Positions 23,735-34,236 of a DNA stretch of 64,000 nt are shown here, in pieces. The stretch comes from Theropithecus gelada (Eukaryota; Chordata; Mammalia; Primates; Cercopithecidae): NCBI RefSeq assembly GCF_003255815.1, contig NC_037681.1, positions 62,635,690 to 62,699,689 of the forward strand, given 5' to 3'. Made by a program: the position numbers and the translations under genes. The notes beneath the pieces were generated by a model. That model was not told where the DNA came from. It saw nothing but the letters and a program-made list of their open reading frames with translations, and did not search any database. Within the stretch, counting starts at the first letter, position 1, and every line of letters begins with the position of its first letter.

Positions 23735-23785
23735 TTTTCATTTTATAAAGAAACTGAGTTGAAGAGAGGGAAAATGACTTGCTCA
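23735..23785 (-). repeat. Short MIR piece
   Basis: CATTTTATAAAGAAACTGAG, then GGGAAAATGACTTGCTCAGG; MIR reverse-strand motif. Confidence 0.4.
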
Positions 23786-23788
23786 GGA

Positions 23789-24095
23789 TTATGGGTTGAC
23801 AAACTACCACCTTCTGGCCAGTCTGGTCTCTTTTGCATTCTGTCTGAGAAAATGGTTTGTACATTTTTAAGTAGTTGAAAAATAAAAAGAATATTGTGAC
23901 ACATGAAAATTATATGAAATTCAAATTTCAATATCCATAAATAAAATTGTGTTGGAACCAGCCATACTCGTTTACTTAGGGGATTGTCTGTAACTACTGT
24001 CACGTGACAGTGGCAGAGTAGAGTAGTTGTAACAGAGACCGAATGGCGTGCAGAGCCTAAAAATCTCTGCTGTCTGGTTTTTTATAGAAAAAAGT
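23789..24095 (-). mobile_element. hAT-type nonautonomous DNA transposon
   Basis: Reverse copy of the GGTTGGCAAACTTTTT element: GGGTTGACAAACTACC at the left, CAATATCCATAAATAAAATT and GTAACAGAGACCGAATGGCG inside. It is the same family as 29512-29800, 43530-43866 and 62418-62738. The family name is left open. Confidence 0.7.
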
Positions 24096-24464
24096 TTTCA
24101 GCGCTTGCTTAAGGTTGAAACTTGTTCAGCCTTGGCTTAAGGTTGAGCCATGATTTAATTCTAGGCAGTTAGAGAGCCTTCTTTATAGTCTCCTGAACAT
24201 AGCATGGGGTCTTTGGGGAACTACTAAGTAAATATTAATAATTGAATATAGAGATGAGAGATGAAGGCAGGAGAGGACCATATCACTGATTATCTTCAGT
24301 GTCATGCTGAAGAGTTTGGCTTTGGGCCTGAAGGTGATGGGGGGGCCACTAAAGGACTTGTAATCAAGTTTGGATTTTAGAAAGTTTAGTCTGCTGGTAC
24401 TGGGGAGAATGAATTGGAGCAGACAATATTGAAAATGGGAATATCAGTGTGGAGTTTTTGCAGT

Positions 24465-24640
24465 AATCTAGGAGAGACATGAAAGGGGTCTGAAACAGGT
24501 CTTCCCTCTTTTCTTCAGTTGGATAGGAGATACGGACAGATTTAAAATTAGAGGAAAATCTATAAGACTCTCTTATGAATCAGGCATTTTAAGCATATAA
24601 TTTTAAGTGTTCATAGTAACTCTGAAATATCATTATTTTT
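24465..24640. repeat. Ancient repeat, inverted partner of 27990-28175
   Basis: The reverse complement of this segment closely matches 27990-28175, including ATTTTAAATCTGTCCGTATC and GACCTGTTTCAG. It extends an old repeat that begins about 24240 (GAAGAGTTTGGCTTTGGGCC). Confidence 0.7.
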
Positions 24641-24671
24641 TAATACCAAGTAAAAAGGCCCCCAAAAGCTA

Positions 24672-24834
24672 TTGAGAATTAAATTGCTAAACGGATGCCT
24701 CATCACCCTCTAACATTTTAGAGTTTATTTCCTGTAAATAAGGCTTTCTCCTGCATAATCATACTACAAGCAACAAAATCAGGAAATGTTGATACATTAC
24801 TGTCTAATTCTCAGACCCATTCTAGTTTCACTAA
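24672..24834. repeat. Direct copy of 19073-19233
   Basis: From TTGAGAATTAAATTGCTAAA to CTAGTTTCACTAA, roughly 90% identical by eye to 19073-19233, ending abruptly on both sides. Confidence 0.8.
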
Positions 24835-25574
24835 GTGGGATAACTGGAGTGTGATCTTTAAAAAGTCTATGCTTGTTTTACTGAACTTTGCTATGTCTGT
24901 TTTTACCTGGGAATAATGCTAGCTACCTACTTCGGATTGAATCACTTTTCCTATTTTCCAAATAGCTTATAATTGCCACAGAAAAATACATAGCCAAAAT
25001 AACTAAGGAGATCCTAAACTACGTTACTATATACTTTTATTTCCCTGTATTAAGCACAGGGAAACACAAGTTCATTCTGGATCCACAATGAATTTGATTT
25101 TTGACTTTTTGAAAGTCCTTAATTTACATTTGAAAAAAAAATCTTTAACTGTAAGGTAAATATTTTTAATGCCTTAACTTGACAAACTTGCTGTATACCC
25201 TAGGGTAGATTATGGAATTTGAAAAACAACAGATGAGATAAAGACACATTCCTAAGAGATGTATGAGAAAGTGTTTTTAGAGCAGGCTTTTGAGAATCAT
25301 TTTCTTTTCTTTGCTTATTAATCTCTTCCTACCTCACATCACTGACATTTTGTTTTAACCCTGGATAAGGTAGTTAGCTATTTCTGTCAGACTTCATTGG
25401 ACTTACTTAAAACTGGGTATACTCTGCTCCTTTGGGGATTTGTCTGTCATTTTTGTTATCAAATGCATTCTCAATAGCAAATTTTCACAGTCCTTTGTTT
25501 TAAAACAACATTAGAGCATTTCGTATCTTGGTTTTAGTGAAAGAGTAGAACTACAGAGTAGTTTTCAGATTTCT
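24835..25574. other. Non-coding intron
   Basis: AT-rich with no recognised gene or named repeat. Confidence 0.5.
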
Positions 25575-25791
25575 AAATTTTTAAATCCATTTTATTGAGC
25601 TGTCTTTTACGTATAATAAAATGACAATTTTAGGAGTACAATGGGTCTTAGTTTATATCATTGTGTATTCACTACTACAATCAAGATATAGAACATTTTT
25701 GTTACCCAAAAAATTCTCTCATGCCTCTTTGTAGTCAGTCCCTTCCCTCTACCTCCAATTCTTGGCAACTGCTGATCTGCTTTTTTCCATT

Positions 25792-25807
25792 ATTTATATA
25801 TTTATAT

Positions 25808-25830
<23 letters not shown>
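25792..25830. repeat. (TA)n microsatellite
   Basis: TATATTTATA followed by about ten TA units, merging into the poly-T of the next Alu. Confidence 0.9.
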
Positions 25831-25857
<27 letters not shown>

Positions 25858-26138
25858 GAGACAAGGTCTCACTCTGTTGCCCAGGCTGGAGTGCAGTGGC
25901 AGGATCTCAGTTCACTGTAACGTCCAATTCCCAGGCTCAAGTGATCCTCTCACTTCAGCCTTCCAAGTAACTGGACTATAGGCACACACTGCTGTGCCTG
26001 GCTATTTTTTTTTTGTATTTTTTGTAGAAATGGGGTTTTGCCATGTGGCCCAGGCTCATCTTGAACTCTGGGCTCAAGTGATCTGCCTGCTTCAGCTTCC
26101 CAAAGTTCTGGGATTACAGGGGTAAGCCACCACATCCA
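25831..26138 (-). mobile_element. Alu inside L1
   Basis: Antisense Alu with a long T tail (25831-25857), inserted in the L1 fragment. Confidence 0.9.
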
Positions 26139-27097
26139 GTGTATTTTGTCTTTTCTAGAATTTCACATGACTGGGATCTTACAATCTGTGGTCTTTTTTG
26201 TGCTTTTTACTTAGCATATTGCTTTAGCGATTCATCCATGTTGTTTGTTTCACTAGTTCATTCCTTTTTATTGCTGAGTAATATTTCTTTGTGTGAATAT
26301 ACCACACTTAGTTTATTCAGTAGATGATGGACATTTCAGTTGCTATTAGTTTTGGCTGTTATGAATAAAGCTGCAGTGAACATTTGCATATACATCTCCT
26401 TTCAGACCCTAGCAACCATGAATCTGTTTTCTTTATGAATTTGCCTATTTGGTGCTCATTTTTTAAAAAAAAGAATTGCCTTAATTTTTGAGAGTATTTT
26501 ATATGCTTTGGATACAAGTCCTATATAAAAAATGTGGTTTGCAAATATTTTCTCCCAGTCTGTGGCTTGCCTTTTCATAAATTAACAGTCTTTAGAAGAG
26601 TGAAAGTTTTTTAGTTTGATGAAATTCATTTATCAGTTTATTTTAATGTTCAACTTATTTTTTTCTTTTATAGTTTATACTTTTTGTGTCCTGCTTAAGG
26701 AATTTTCACCTAACCCAAGGTCATAAAGATTCTTATTATTTCTTAGTTTTTGCTCTTATTTTTAGGTCGATGATCTCTGTAGAGTTAATTTTTGTATAGG
26801 GTATGAGGTCAAGGTTCATTTATTTGCACACTGATGATTTTTGTTCCAGCACAATTGAACTAATTGAAAAGATTGGCCTTTTTCCATTAAATTACCTTGG
26901 CACCTTTGCTGAAAATCAACAGACCACGTATGTGTAGATGAAGTTCTGCATTCTGTATTCTGGTATGTCAATCTATGTTTGTCACTAAGCAAATATCACA
27001 TTGTCTTAATTACTATAGCTGCATAGTAAAGATTTCAATTAAAATTTTTATATATTTGAAAAACAATGTAGAGGAAATGGAAAATAATGTAGAGGAT

Positions 27098-27312
27098 CTT
27101 CTGGGCTCAAGTGATCGTCCCACTCACCTCGCAGAGTAGCTGGGACTACAGGTGCACACCACCCTGCCTGGCTAATTTTTGTATTTTTTTGTGTTGAGAA
27201 GGGTTTTTGCCATATTGCCCAGGCTGGTCTCAAACTCCTGGGCTCAAACGATCCGCCAGTCTCACCCTCTCAAAGTGCTGGGATTATAAGCCGTGAACCA
27301 CTGCTCCTGGGT
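27098..27312 (-). mobile_element. Alu lacking its 3' end
   Basis: Antisense Alu starting abruptly at CTGGGCTCAAGTGATCGTCC, so the Alu 3' part is missing. The rest runs to GAACCACTGCTCCTGGGTA. Confidence 0.85.
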
Positions 27313-27330
27313 ACTTATATTTTAGAGTTT

Positions 27331-27643
27331 ACTTTTAAAATTACTTTTTTTTTTTTTTTTTGAGACAGAGTCTTGCTTTGTCACCCAGGCTGGAGTGCAG
27401 TGGTGTGATGTTGGCTTACTGCAGCCTCTGTCTTCTGTGTTAGCCTCCCGAGTAGCAGAGATTACAGGCACCTGCACCATGCCTGGCTAATTTTTTGTAT
27501 TTTTAGTAGAGACGGAGTTTCACCATGTTGGCCAGGTTGGTCTCGAACTCCTGACCTCAGGTGACCTGCCCACCTTGGCTTCTCGTAGAACTGGGATTTA
27601 CAGGCATGAACCACCATGCCCAGCCTACTTTTAAAATTACTTT
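27331..27643 (-). mobile_element. Alu with perfect 17-bp target duplication
   Basis: Antisense Alu (27348-27626) between copies of ACTTTTAAAATTACTTT at 27331-27347 and 27627-27643. Confidence 0.93.
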
Positions 27644-27645
27644 CA

Positions 27646-27722
27646 GGGGCCAAGCATGGTGGCTCACACCTGTAATCCCAGCGCTTTGGGAGTCGGAGGC
27701 AGGAGGATTGCTTGAACCCTGG
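27646..27722 (+). mobile_element. Alu 5' fragment
   Basis: Only the first 77 bases of a sense Alu, from GGGGCCAAGCATGGTGGCTC to GCTTGAACCCTGGTA. Truncated at its 3' side. Confidence 0.8.
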
Positions 27723-27741
27723 TAGGCAGCATTATTCCCAG

Positions 27742-28045
27742 GTAAAAATAGACATAGCAAAGTTCAGTAAAAAGAGCATGGACTTTTTAAAGTTCAAACT
27801 CCAGTTATCCCACTTTTAGCTTTTCTGAGCCTTTTTGTTTGTTTTAAATTTTTTAAGAGTTGGGATTTCGCCTTGTTGCCTAGGCTGGTCTCAAACTCCT
27901 GGACTCAAGCCATCCTCCCTATTCGGCCTCCCAAAGTGCTGGTATTACAGGCATGAGCCACCATGACCAGCCATGAGCCTTATTTTTAAAACAGTGATAA
28001 TATTTCAGAGTTACTATGGGGAGCACCTGAGATTTTATTCATGAA
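27742..28045 (+). repeat. MIR split by an Alu monomer
   Basis: 27742-27840 (AAAGAGCATGGACTTTTTAA, TTTCTGAGCCTT) and 27973-28045 (GAGCCTTATTTTTAAAACAG, GATAATATTTCAGAGTTACT) are halves of one MIR interrupted by the monomer at 27845-27972. Confidence 0.55.
27845..27972 (-). mobile_element. Free left Alu monomer (FLAM-like)
   Basis: Single-arm Alu in reverse: TTTTTTAAGAGTTGGGATTT to CATGAGCCACCATGACCAGC, with no second arm. Confidence 0.75.
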
Positions 28046-28175
28046 GTGTCTGATTCATAAGAGAGCCTTGTTGATTTTTCCTTTTTAATTTTAAATCTGT
28101 CCGTATCTCCTATCCCACCACCCAGGGAAGGGAGGAGGAGACCTGTTTCAGGCCCTTATCATGTCTCTCCTAGAT
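27990..28175. repeat. Inverted partner of 24465-24640
   Basis: Shares GATTCATAAGAGAG, ATTTTAAATCTGTCCGTATC and CATGTCTCTCCTAGATT with the reverse complement of 24465-24640. Ends where the next Alu begins. Confidence 0.7.
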
Positions 28176-28405
28176 TGAGTTCAAGACCAGCCTGGGCTAC
28201 CTAGCATGACCATGTCTCTACTAGAAAGAAAATTAGTGAGCCAGGCGTGGTGGTGCGTACCTGCCGTCCCTGTTACTTGGGAGGCCAAGACAAGAGGGTT
28301 GCATGAGTCCAGTAGTTCAAGGTGGCAATGAGCGATGATCTTGTTACTGCACTCCAGGTTCTGTGACACAGCGAGAACCTGTCTCAAATAAATAAATAAT
28401 AAAAT
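28176..28405 (+). mobile_element. 5'-truncated Alu
   Basis: Starts at GAGTTCAAGACCAGCCTGGG inside the left arm and ends with a CAAATAAATAAATAAT tail. Heavily mutated. Confidence 0.82.
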
Positions 28406-28424
28406 TACCTTCAAAAACATGATC

Positions 28425-28600
28425 TCCTTAATTCACTAACAATCTTAGGAGTTAGAACAGACATTAATATCTGTATTTTATAAATGAGGAAACTATAAGG
28501 TTTAAGAGGGCTGATTTGAGATCATACGGTTAGTGTGATAAAGCACTGAAACCCAAGTCATGACTTTCAAAATACGGTGCTTTCCACTACATGATACTAA
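28425..28600 (-). repeat. MIR fragment
   Basis: TGTATTTTATAAATGAGGAAACT..., ATCATACGGTTAGTGTG and GGTGCTTTCCACTACATGAT fit a reverse MIR. Confidence 0.55.
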
Positions 28601-29511
28601 TTTCATTTGCTGTTGTTCTCTCATGTTGAATATTGAAGAATGAGTGTTTTATGAATAATTCAATCTCAAAATTTTATTTAATTATATAGCTACATGAAGA
28701 CAGCTAATCCATTTCCTTGGTTACTAACAGCATGAGACATACTAAGAAGTCAAAATTCCCAATCTGAAATGCAAAGAGGAAAAAAAAAAGTCATCAAAAT
28801 TAGGCTTTTTTTTTTTTTAGGTGGTGGTGGTTTACAACCAGAAGAGGTGCTTATAATTTGATTTTAAATTTAGGAATGCAGGGAAGAGGCAAGATTTGTT
28901 AAAAGAAAGCAGAAATATTTCTTGAAAAACTTATTTTAAGAATTAAAGATGCTCTTGTCAGGATGATAGAACTTAAGCTTTAGACTATTTGAGTGTGTAT
29001 GTGTTATCTATATTCTCTTCTGTTGACAGACCTTCTATTCTTTGCAACCTTAAGTCCCTTTCCTCCCATTTCCTCCTCCTGCTGAGCCCCCCGACAATGT
29101 CAGGTCATAGTTAGGAGGTTCTTGCAGGAGTAGAATGGTGACTAGAGTTTGAGTAGTGATGGCAAAAGAAACGGTAGGGTTTGAAATATATTTTGAGGGG
29201 CCTATGGATGTGCTTGATGAACGGATGTAAGGGATGAAGAAAACGAATGAATCACGGATAACTCCTAGTTTTTCAGCTTGATCAACTTGGTAGTACTATT
29301 TACTGATGTGGGGAAGACTTAGATGAATTAGATGAGCTATACAGTGAATGAAGGGAAATCAGAAGCTATTTTTTTTAAGTTTTGTTTTCATAAAAAGTAA
29401 TATCACATCTCAGACATTGGAAAGGTAGAGACTAGATGAAATTACTTATGATCCTGACTTCCTGACAAAATAATTTTAAGTGTTTTGGTGTGTATCTTTA
29501 TAGTCTTGTGT
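28601..29511. other. Non-coding intron, possible old repeat
   Basis: No gene. 29090-29300 (GAGGGGCCTATGGATGTGCT, CGGATAACTCCTAGTTTTTC) resembles the ancient repeat also seen around 24240-24460. Confidence 0.4.
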
Positions 29512-29800
29512 AGTGGTTGGCAACCTTTCTGTAAAGGCAGCTGCTTAACTCTGTTGTAGCATGAAAGCAGCCATATAAACAATATGTAAACAAATGAGTG
29601 TACTTGTGTTCCAGTAAAGCTTTGTTTATGGACATTGAAATTTGAACTTAATGTAATTTTCACATATCGCAAAAAAATTCTTTTACTCATTTTTTTTCCC
29701 CAAACATTAAAAAATGCAAAAACCATTCTTTGTGTGCAGGCCACCCAAAACAGTTGGCAGGCCAGATTTGGCTGTCTAGCCAGTTTGCAGGCCCCAGGTC
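29512..29800 (+). mobile_element. hAT-type nonautonomous DNA transposon
   Basis: AGTGGTTGGCAACCTTTCTG at the left, GTTGTAGCATGAAAGCAGCC and GTGTTCCAGTAAAGCTTTGT in the middle, GGCAGGCCAGATTTGGCTG at the right. Opposite orientation to 23789-24095. Confidence 0.72.
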
Positions 29801-30555
29801 TCGTGCATTTGTTTTATGGTTACAGTCATTATCTTACATTGAATTTTATTACCTACCTTTTCTACTTTATATATGTGCATACTTTTTAAATTGAAAGACA
29901 AAGTGATTGCATTTGTTGAATAGTAGGCCCTGATAAACTTAGTTTACAGAGTGCCTTTATTTTCATTAATTTTTAAATTCTTAGAATAACCGTGGGAAGT
30001 GTGTGTCATGCTTAATATAAAGTAAAATATGTATTATGTACATAATTGAGGGTCAGATATACATTATCATTAGATCTCTGTCTCTTCCATTTCTCTCTAT
30101 ATGTTGGCTTTATTCTCCGAAATGATGTTTCCCCAGCAGCAGTGGTCATGGCTACCGGTAGCTCTGGAACAATATCCTCAAAGTTTCCCTCCCTCAACAC
30201 TAGTTTAAGAAATTCTAAGGCAGGACTTTGGTCCTGTTACATCAAAATTTCATCCCACTGTTAATCATTATGTGTTGAAAGGGCAGGGTCACATAGGAAG
30301 ATAAGAGTTCTCATTTAGAACCAACGTTTAGAAAAATAGAAGGGAGAGTACGTAGTTTCTCAGATGAAGGATAGGGTAGTGTGGACATGGCCACTGGGGG
30401 AATTGTGAGTTAGCCACCCCAAATTGTGTCTGTTGACATTGTTTGATATTGATTTAATTTTATGCTCTTGTCATTTACCTGTTTGTATTATACTCAGTTC
30501 TCTTTGCCATTGCCACTTTATGTTTTATCACCACCTCAAATTGAATTTTAAAAAT
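29801..30555. other. Non-coding intron
   Basis: Nothing recognisable. A short frame across 30046-30264 has no family features. Confidence 0.5.
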
Positions 30556-30884
30556 CCCTAGTTTTGCTGGACATCGTGGCCCACACCTGTAATCCCAACA
30601 CTTTGGGAGGCCAAGGCGGGTGGATCACCTGAGGTCAGGAGTTCGAGACCAGCCTGACTGACATGGAGAAACCCCATCTCTACTAAAAATACAAAATTAG
30701 CCAGGCGTGGTGGCACATGCCTGTAATCCCAGCTACTCGGGAGGCCAAAGCAGGAGAAACGTTTGAACCTGGGAGGTGGAGGTTGTGGTGAGCCAAGATC
30801 GCACCATTGCACTCCAGCCTGGGCAATAAGAGCAAAACTCTGTCTCAAAAAAAAACAAAAAACAAAAAAAAAAACCCTTGTTTT
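30556..30884 (+). mobile_element. Alu with 10-bp near-perfect target duplication
   Basis: Sense Alu (30566-30874) between CCCTAGTTTT and CCCTTGTTTT. Confidence 0.9.
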
Positions 30885-30947
30885 GAATGTCATTTCCCCA
30901 AGAGTCTAGGTCTTATACCTCAGTGAAAATTATTCTTTTATTTGTTT

Positions 30948-31576
30948 CTGTTTTTTTTTTTTTTTTTTTTTTTGAGGTGTAGTCTTGCTCCTCTGTTGCC
31001 CACATTGGAGTGCAGTGGCACAATCTTGGTGCTTAACTGCAATCTCTGCCTACTGGCTTCAAGAGCTTCTCCTCCCTCAGCCTCTCGAGTAGCTGGGATT
31101 GCAGGCACCCACCACCATGCTTGGCTAATTTTTATATTTTTAGCAAAGACGGTGTTTCAGCCAGGCGAGGTGGCTCACGCCTGTAATTCCAGCACTTTGG
31201 AAGGCCGAGGTGGGCGGATCACGAGGTCAGGAGATTGAGACCATCCTGACTAACAGAGTGAAACCCCACCTCTACTAAAAATACAAAAAATTAGCCGGGT
31301 GTGGTGGCGGGCGCCTGTAGTTCCAGCTACTGGGGAGGCTGAGGCAGGAGAATGGCATGAACCCAGGAGGCGGAGCTTGCAGTGAGCCCAGATCGCCCCA
31401 CTGCACTCCAGCCTGGACAACAGAGCAAGACTCTGTCTCCAAAAAAAAAAAAAAAAAAGGGGCGGCGTTTCACCATGTTGGCCAGACTGGTCTTGAGCTC
31501 CTGACCTCGAGTGATCCACCTGCCTCAGCCTCCCAAAGTACTGGGATTACAGGCATGAGCCACCGTGCCCAGCCTA
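30948..31576 (-). mobile_element. Antisense Alu split by a younger Alu
   Basis: 30948-31159 and 31461-31576 are the two parts of one antisense Alu. The break lies in the middle linker at GACGGTGTTTCA / GGCGGCGTTTCA, which flank the insert as a 12-bp target duplication with two changes. Confidence 0.9.
31160..31460 (+). mobile_element. Nested AluY-like element
   Basis: Sense Alu with an 18-base A run, inserted head-on into the antisense Alu at 30948-31576. AluY features include GGTCAGGAGATTGAGACCAT. Confidence 0.92.
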
Positions 31577-32669
31577 CTGTTTTCTTTTTAAAAGACCATA
31601 TTCTGACCACTCCAGTCCCTTAAATACTAGAGTTCTTTTATGACAAAAATCTTGGTCATCTCCTGCCTCTTTGATTATAATATGAAGAGCTAGATGAGAA
31701 ATAGATGAGCATCATTTGGAAACCCCAGACATTAAAGTATGAATATATTTTGCTAGAATAACTGGCTCCCACTAGGATTCAAAAACCCAGAAAAACAGTG
31801 AGAAATGAAGCAGTTGCTCTTTTCTGAGTTTTCAGAACAATTGATTCCACTATCATGATTTTCACTTTTCTGTGAGACCCTGAGATTCTTGGTGCATCTG
31901 CAGAAAGCATTTAGGGTTTTGCTAATCTGAAGGAGTGGTTGGTGAAACTCAAGTATAGGGTATGTCAGGGAGGCAGTGGAAACTGGCATGTTTGTCTGGT
32001 TGGCTCCATTTGGCCAAACCTTAGTCTTTAGCGGCAGTACAATATGCTTCATAGTAAATAACAGTCATATACCACATATGAGGGTACTTCCATACGATTT
32101 TAATACCGTATTTTACTGTACCTTTTCTGTGCTTAGATACATACCATTGTGTTACCATTTCCTACAGTATTCGGTGCAGTAATATGCTATACCAGTTTGT
32201 AGCCTAGGAGCAATAGGTATACTGTATAGCCTAGGTCTGTAGTAGGCTATACCATCTAGGTTTGTGTAAGTACCTTCTTTGATTTTGCAGAATGAAATTG
32301 CCTATGATGTATTTATCAGAACTGACACATGTCTGTACTGTAAAATGTGCATGTAATTTATTCTGCTGAAGGAAAAATTAGTAGAAGGTGGTTTTCAGAT
32401 GAAGAATAAAAAGAGGAAAAGCATTTAGAATGGTGTCTGCTGTGAAATTGTTTAGACTGACAGTGGAAAATGTCTTAGCAAAGAAGTTGCTGTTGCAATT
32501 TTATTTCTTAAGACCAAACCCAATCTGATGCGATAATGAGAACTAAAATGATTTAAATTCCTTTAAATTTTGACCTTTTTCATTTCTGAGATTTCTTAAA
32601 GGGACATTGTTGCTATATTTTGCTTTTAAGTTTTCACTTTTGTCATTTATTGAAATCATTGTAGGTGTT
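31577..32669. other. Non-coding intron
   Basis: No gene or named repeat seen. The segment 32185-32260 holds repeated TAGCCTAGG/GTAGGCTATACC-like words. Confidence 0.5.
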
Positions 32670-32984
32670 CTTTTTTTTTTTTTTTTCTTTTTCCTTTTTT
32701 TAATGAAGTGGGATCTTGGTATGTCACCTAGGCTGGAGTGCAGCAGCACAATCATGGCTCACTGCAGCCTTGACCTCCTGGGCTCAAGCAGTCTTCCTGC
32801 TTCAGACTCCTGGGTAGCTGGGACTACAGGCATGCACCACCATACCTCGCTAGTATTTTTATTTTTCGTAGAGACGGGATCTCGCTATGTTGCCTTTACT
32901 GTCTGGAACTCCTGGGCTCAAGTGATCGTCTCCCTTTGGCCTCCCAGAGTGCTGGGATTACAGGCCTGAGACACTGTGCCTGAT
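32670..32984 (-). mobile_element. Alu
   Basis: Antisense Alu with a broken T tail (T17 C T5 CC T8). AluJ-like words such as CAATCATGGCTCACTGCAGC. Confidence 0.9.
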
Positions 32985-33520
32985 CTACAGTCTTATTTTA
33001 AAATGTGTTAACATTACTTTATTGTGAAATAGTTGTAGAATTTCCCTTTTACCATTTTTAGGGTAATACATTTTTGCTTATTTTAAATTTTATTAATCAT
33101 TGTTTTTATAGCCTATATAAATATACTAAAAAAGATAGTCATCATAAACTTTTAATGTATAATGTTAATGGTTTATTTGAAATGGGATATCCTGTGGTGT
33201 TTGGTTAAGGAAATCAAGTCCTTTTAAATAAGATTAGGCAAAGCATATTTGTATATTTTTCAGTTATTTTCTTTATATTTCTTTTCTTTTCTTTTTTTGT
33301 ATCTAGTCCTGAATCCTGAATCCAGATCTTTATTTTTCACTTCTCTTTTTTTTTTTTTTTTGCGCTGGATAATTTATATCATTGTTGACTTGTACTATGG
33401 AAACAAATTTTTTGTCAGAAAATATTCTGTGAATATTTTCCCCTACATTGTGGCTTGCCTAGTTACTTTTTAAATGATATCTTTTGATTGAGTAGGACTT
33501 TTTAATTTACCTTTTTTATT

Positions 33521-33522
<2 letters not shown>

Positions 33523-33557
<35 letters not shown>

Positions 33558-33837
33558 AGACGGAGTCTCGCTGTGTCTCCCAGGCTGGAGTGCAGTGGCG
33601 TGATCTCAGCTCACTGCAAGCTCCGCCTCCCAGGTTCACGCCATTCTCCCGCCTCAGCCTCCCAAGTAGCTGAGACTACAGGCGCCCGCCACCACGCCCG
33701 GCTAGTTTTTTGTATTTTTAGTAGAGACGGGGTTTCACCATGTTAGCCAGGATAGTCTTGATCTCCTGACCTCGTGATCCACCCGCCTCGGCCTCCCAAA
33801 GTGCTGGGATTACAGGTTTGAGCCACCGCGCCTGGCC
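33523..33837 (-). mobile_element. Young AluY-type element
   Basis: Antisense AluY with a 34-base T tail. It reads GGTTTGAGCCACCGCGCC, the T shared with other monkey-type AluYs in the window, and CGGCTAGTTTTTTGTA. Confidence 0.92.
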
Positions 33838-34122
33838 CTTTTTTTTTTTTTTTTAAGACAAGGTCTTGCTCTGTTGCCCAGGCAGTAGCTCATGTGGTGC
33901 CCAACCTCCACCTCTTAGGCTCAAGCGATCCTCTCACCTCAGCCTCCCAAGTAGCTGGGACTACTGATGTGCACCACCATGCCCAGCTTATTTTTGTATT
34001 TTTTGTAGAGATGGGATTTTCACCATGTTGCCCAGTCTTGTCTCGAACTCCTGGGCTCAAGCGATCCACTTGTCTCAGCTCCCAAAGTGCTGGGATTACA
34101 GGAGTGAGCACGGCCTGGCAGG
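33838..34122 (-). mobile_element. Alu
   Basis: Antisense Alu directly joined to the preceding AluY, with a gap at CAGGCAGTAGCTCATGTGG (part of the right arm lost). Confidence 0.88.
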
Positions 34123-34236
34123 GATCTTTAATCTTGATGGTCTGATTTATCATTTGTTCTTTAGGGCTTTGGCTTTTAGGTCTATGTTCTACCTTAGATT
34201 AATTTCTGTGTATGGTGTAAGATAAGAGTTAAAAAT

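Larger units (their letters stand above)
25575..27060 (-). mobile_element. Old L1 fragment, ORF2 end and 3' UTR, split by an Alu
   Basis: 25575-25790 and 26140-27060 are one reverse-oriented L1. On the minus strand the right part is decayed ORF2 C-terminus (for example the complement of CAAATATTTTCTCCCAGTCT and of CACCTTTGCTGAAAATCAAC). The left part is 3' UTR. No open frame is kept. Confidence 0.75.
33375..34236 (-). mobile_element. Old L1 fragment split by two Alus
   Basis: 33375-33520 (AATATTTTCCCCTACATTGT, GATTGAGTAGGACTTTTTAA) and 34123-34236 (TTTAGGTCTATGTTCTACCT, AATTTCTGTGTATGGTGTAA) are reverse ORF2-end sequence of one L1. Confidence 0.6.
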
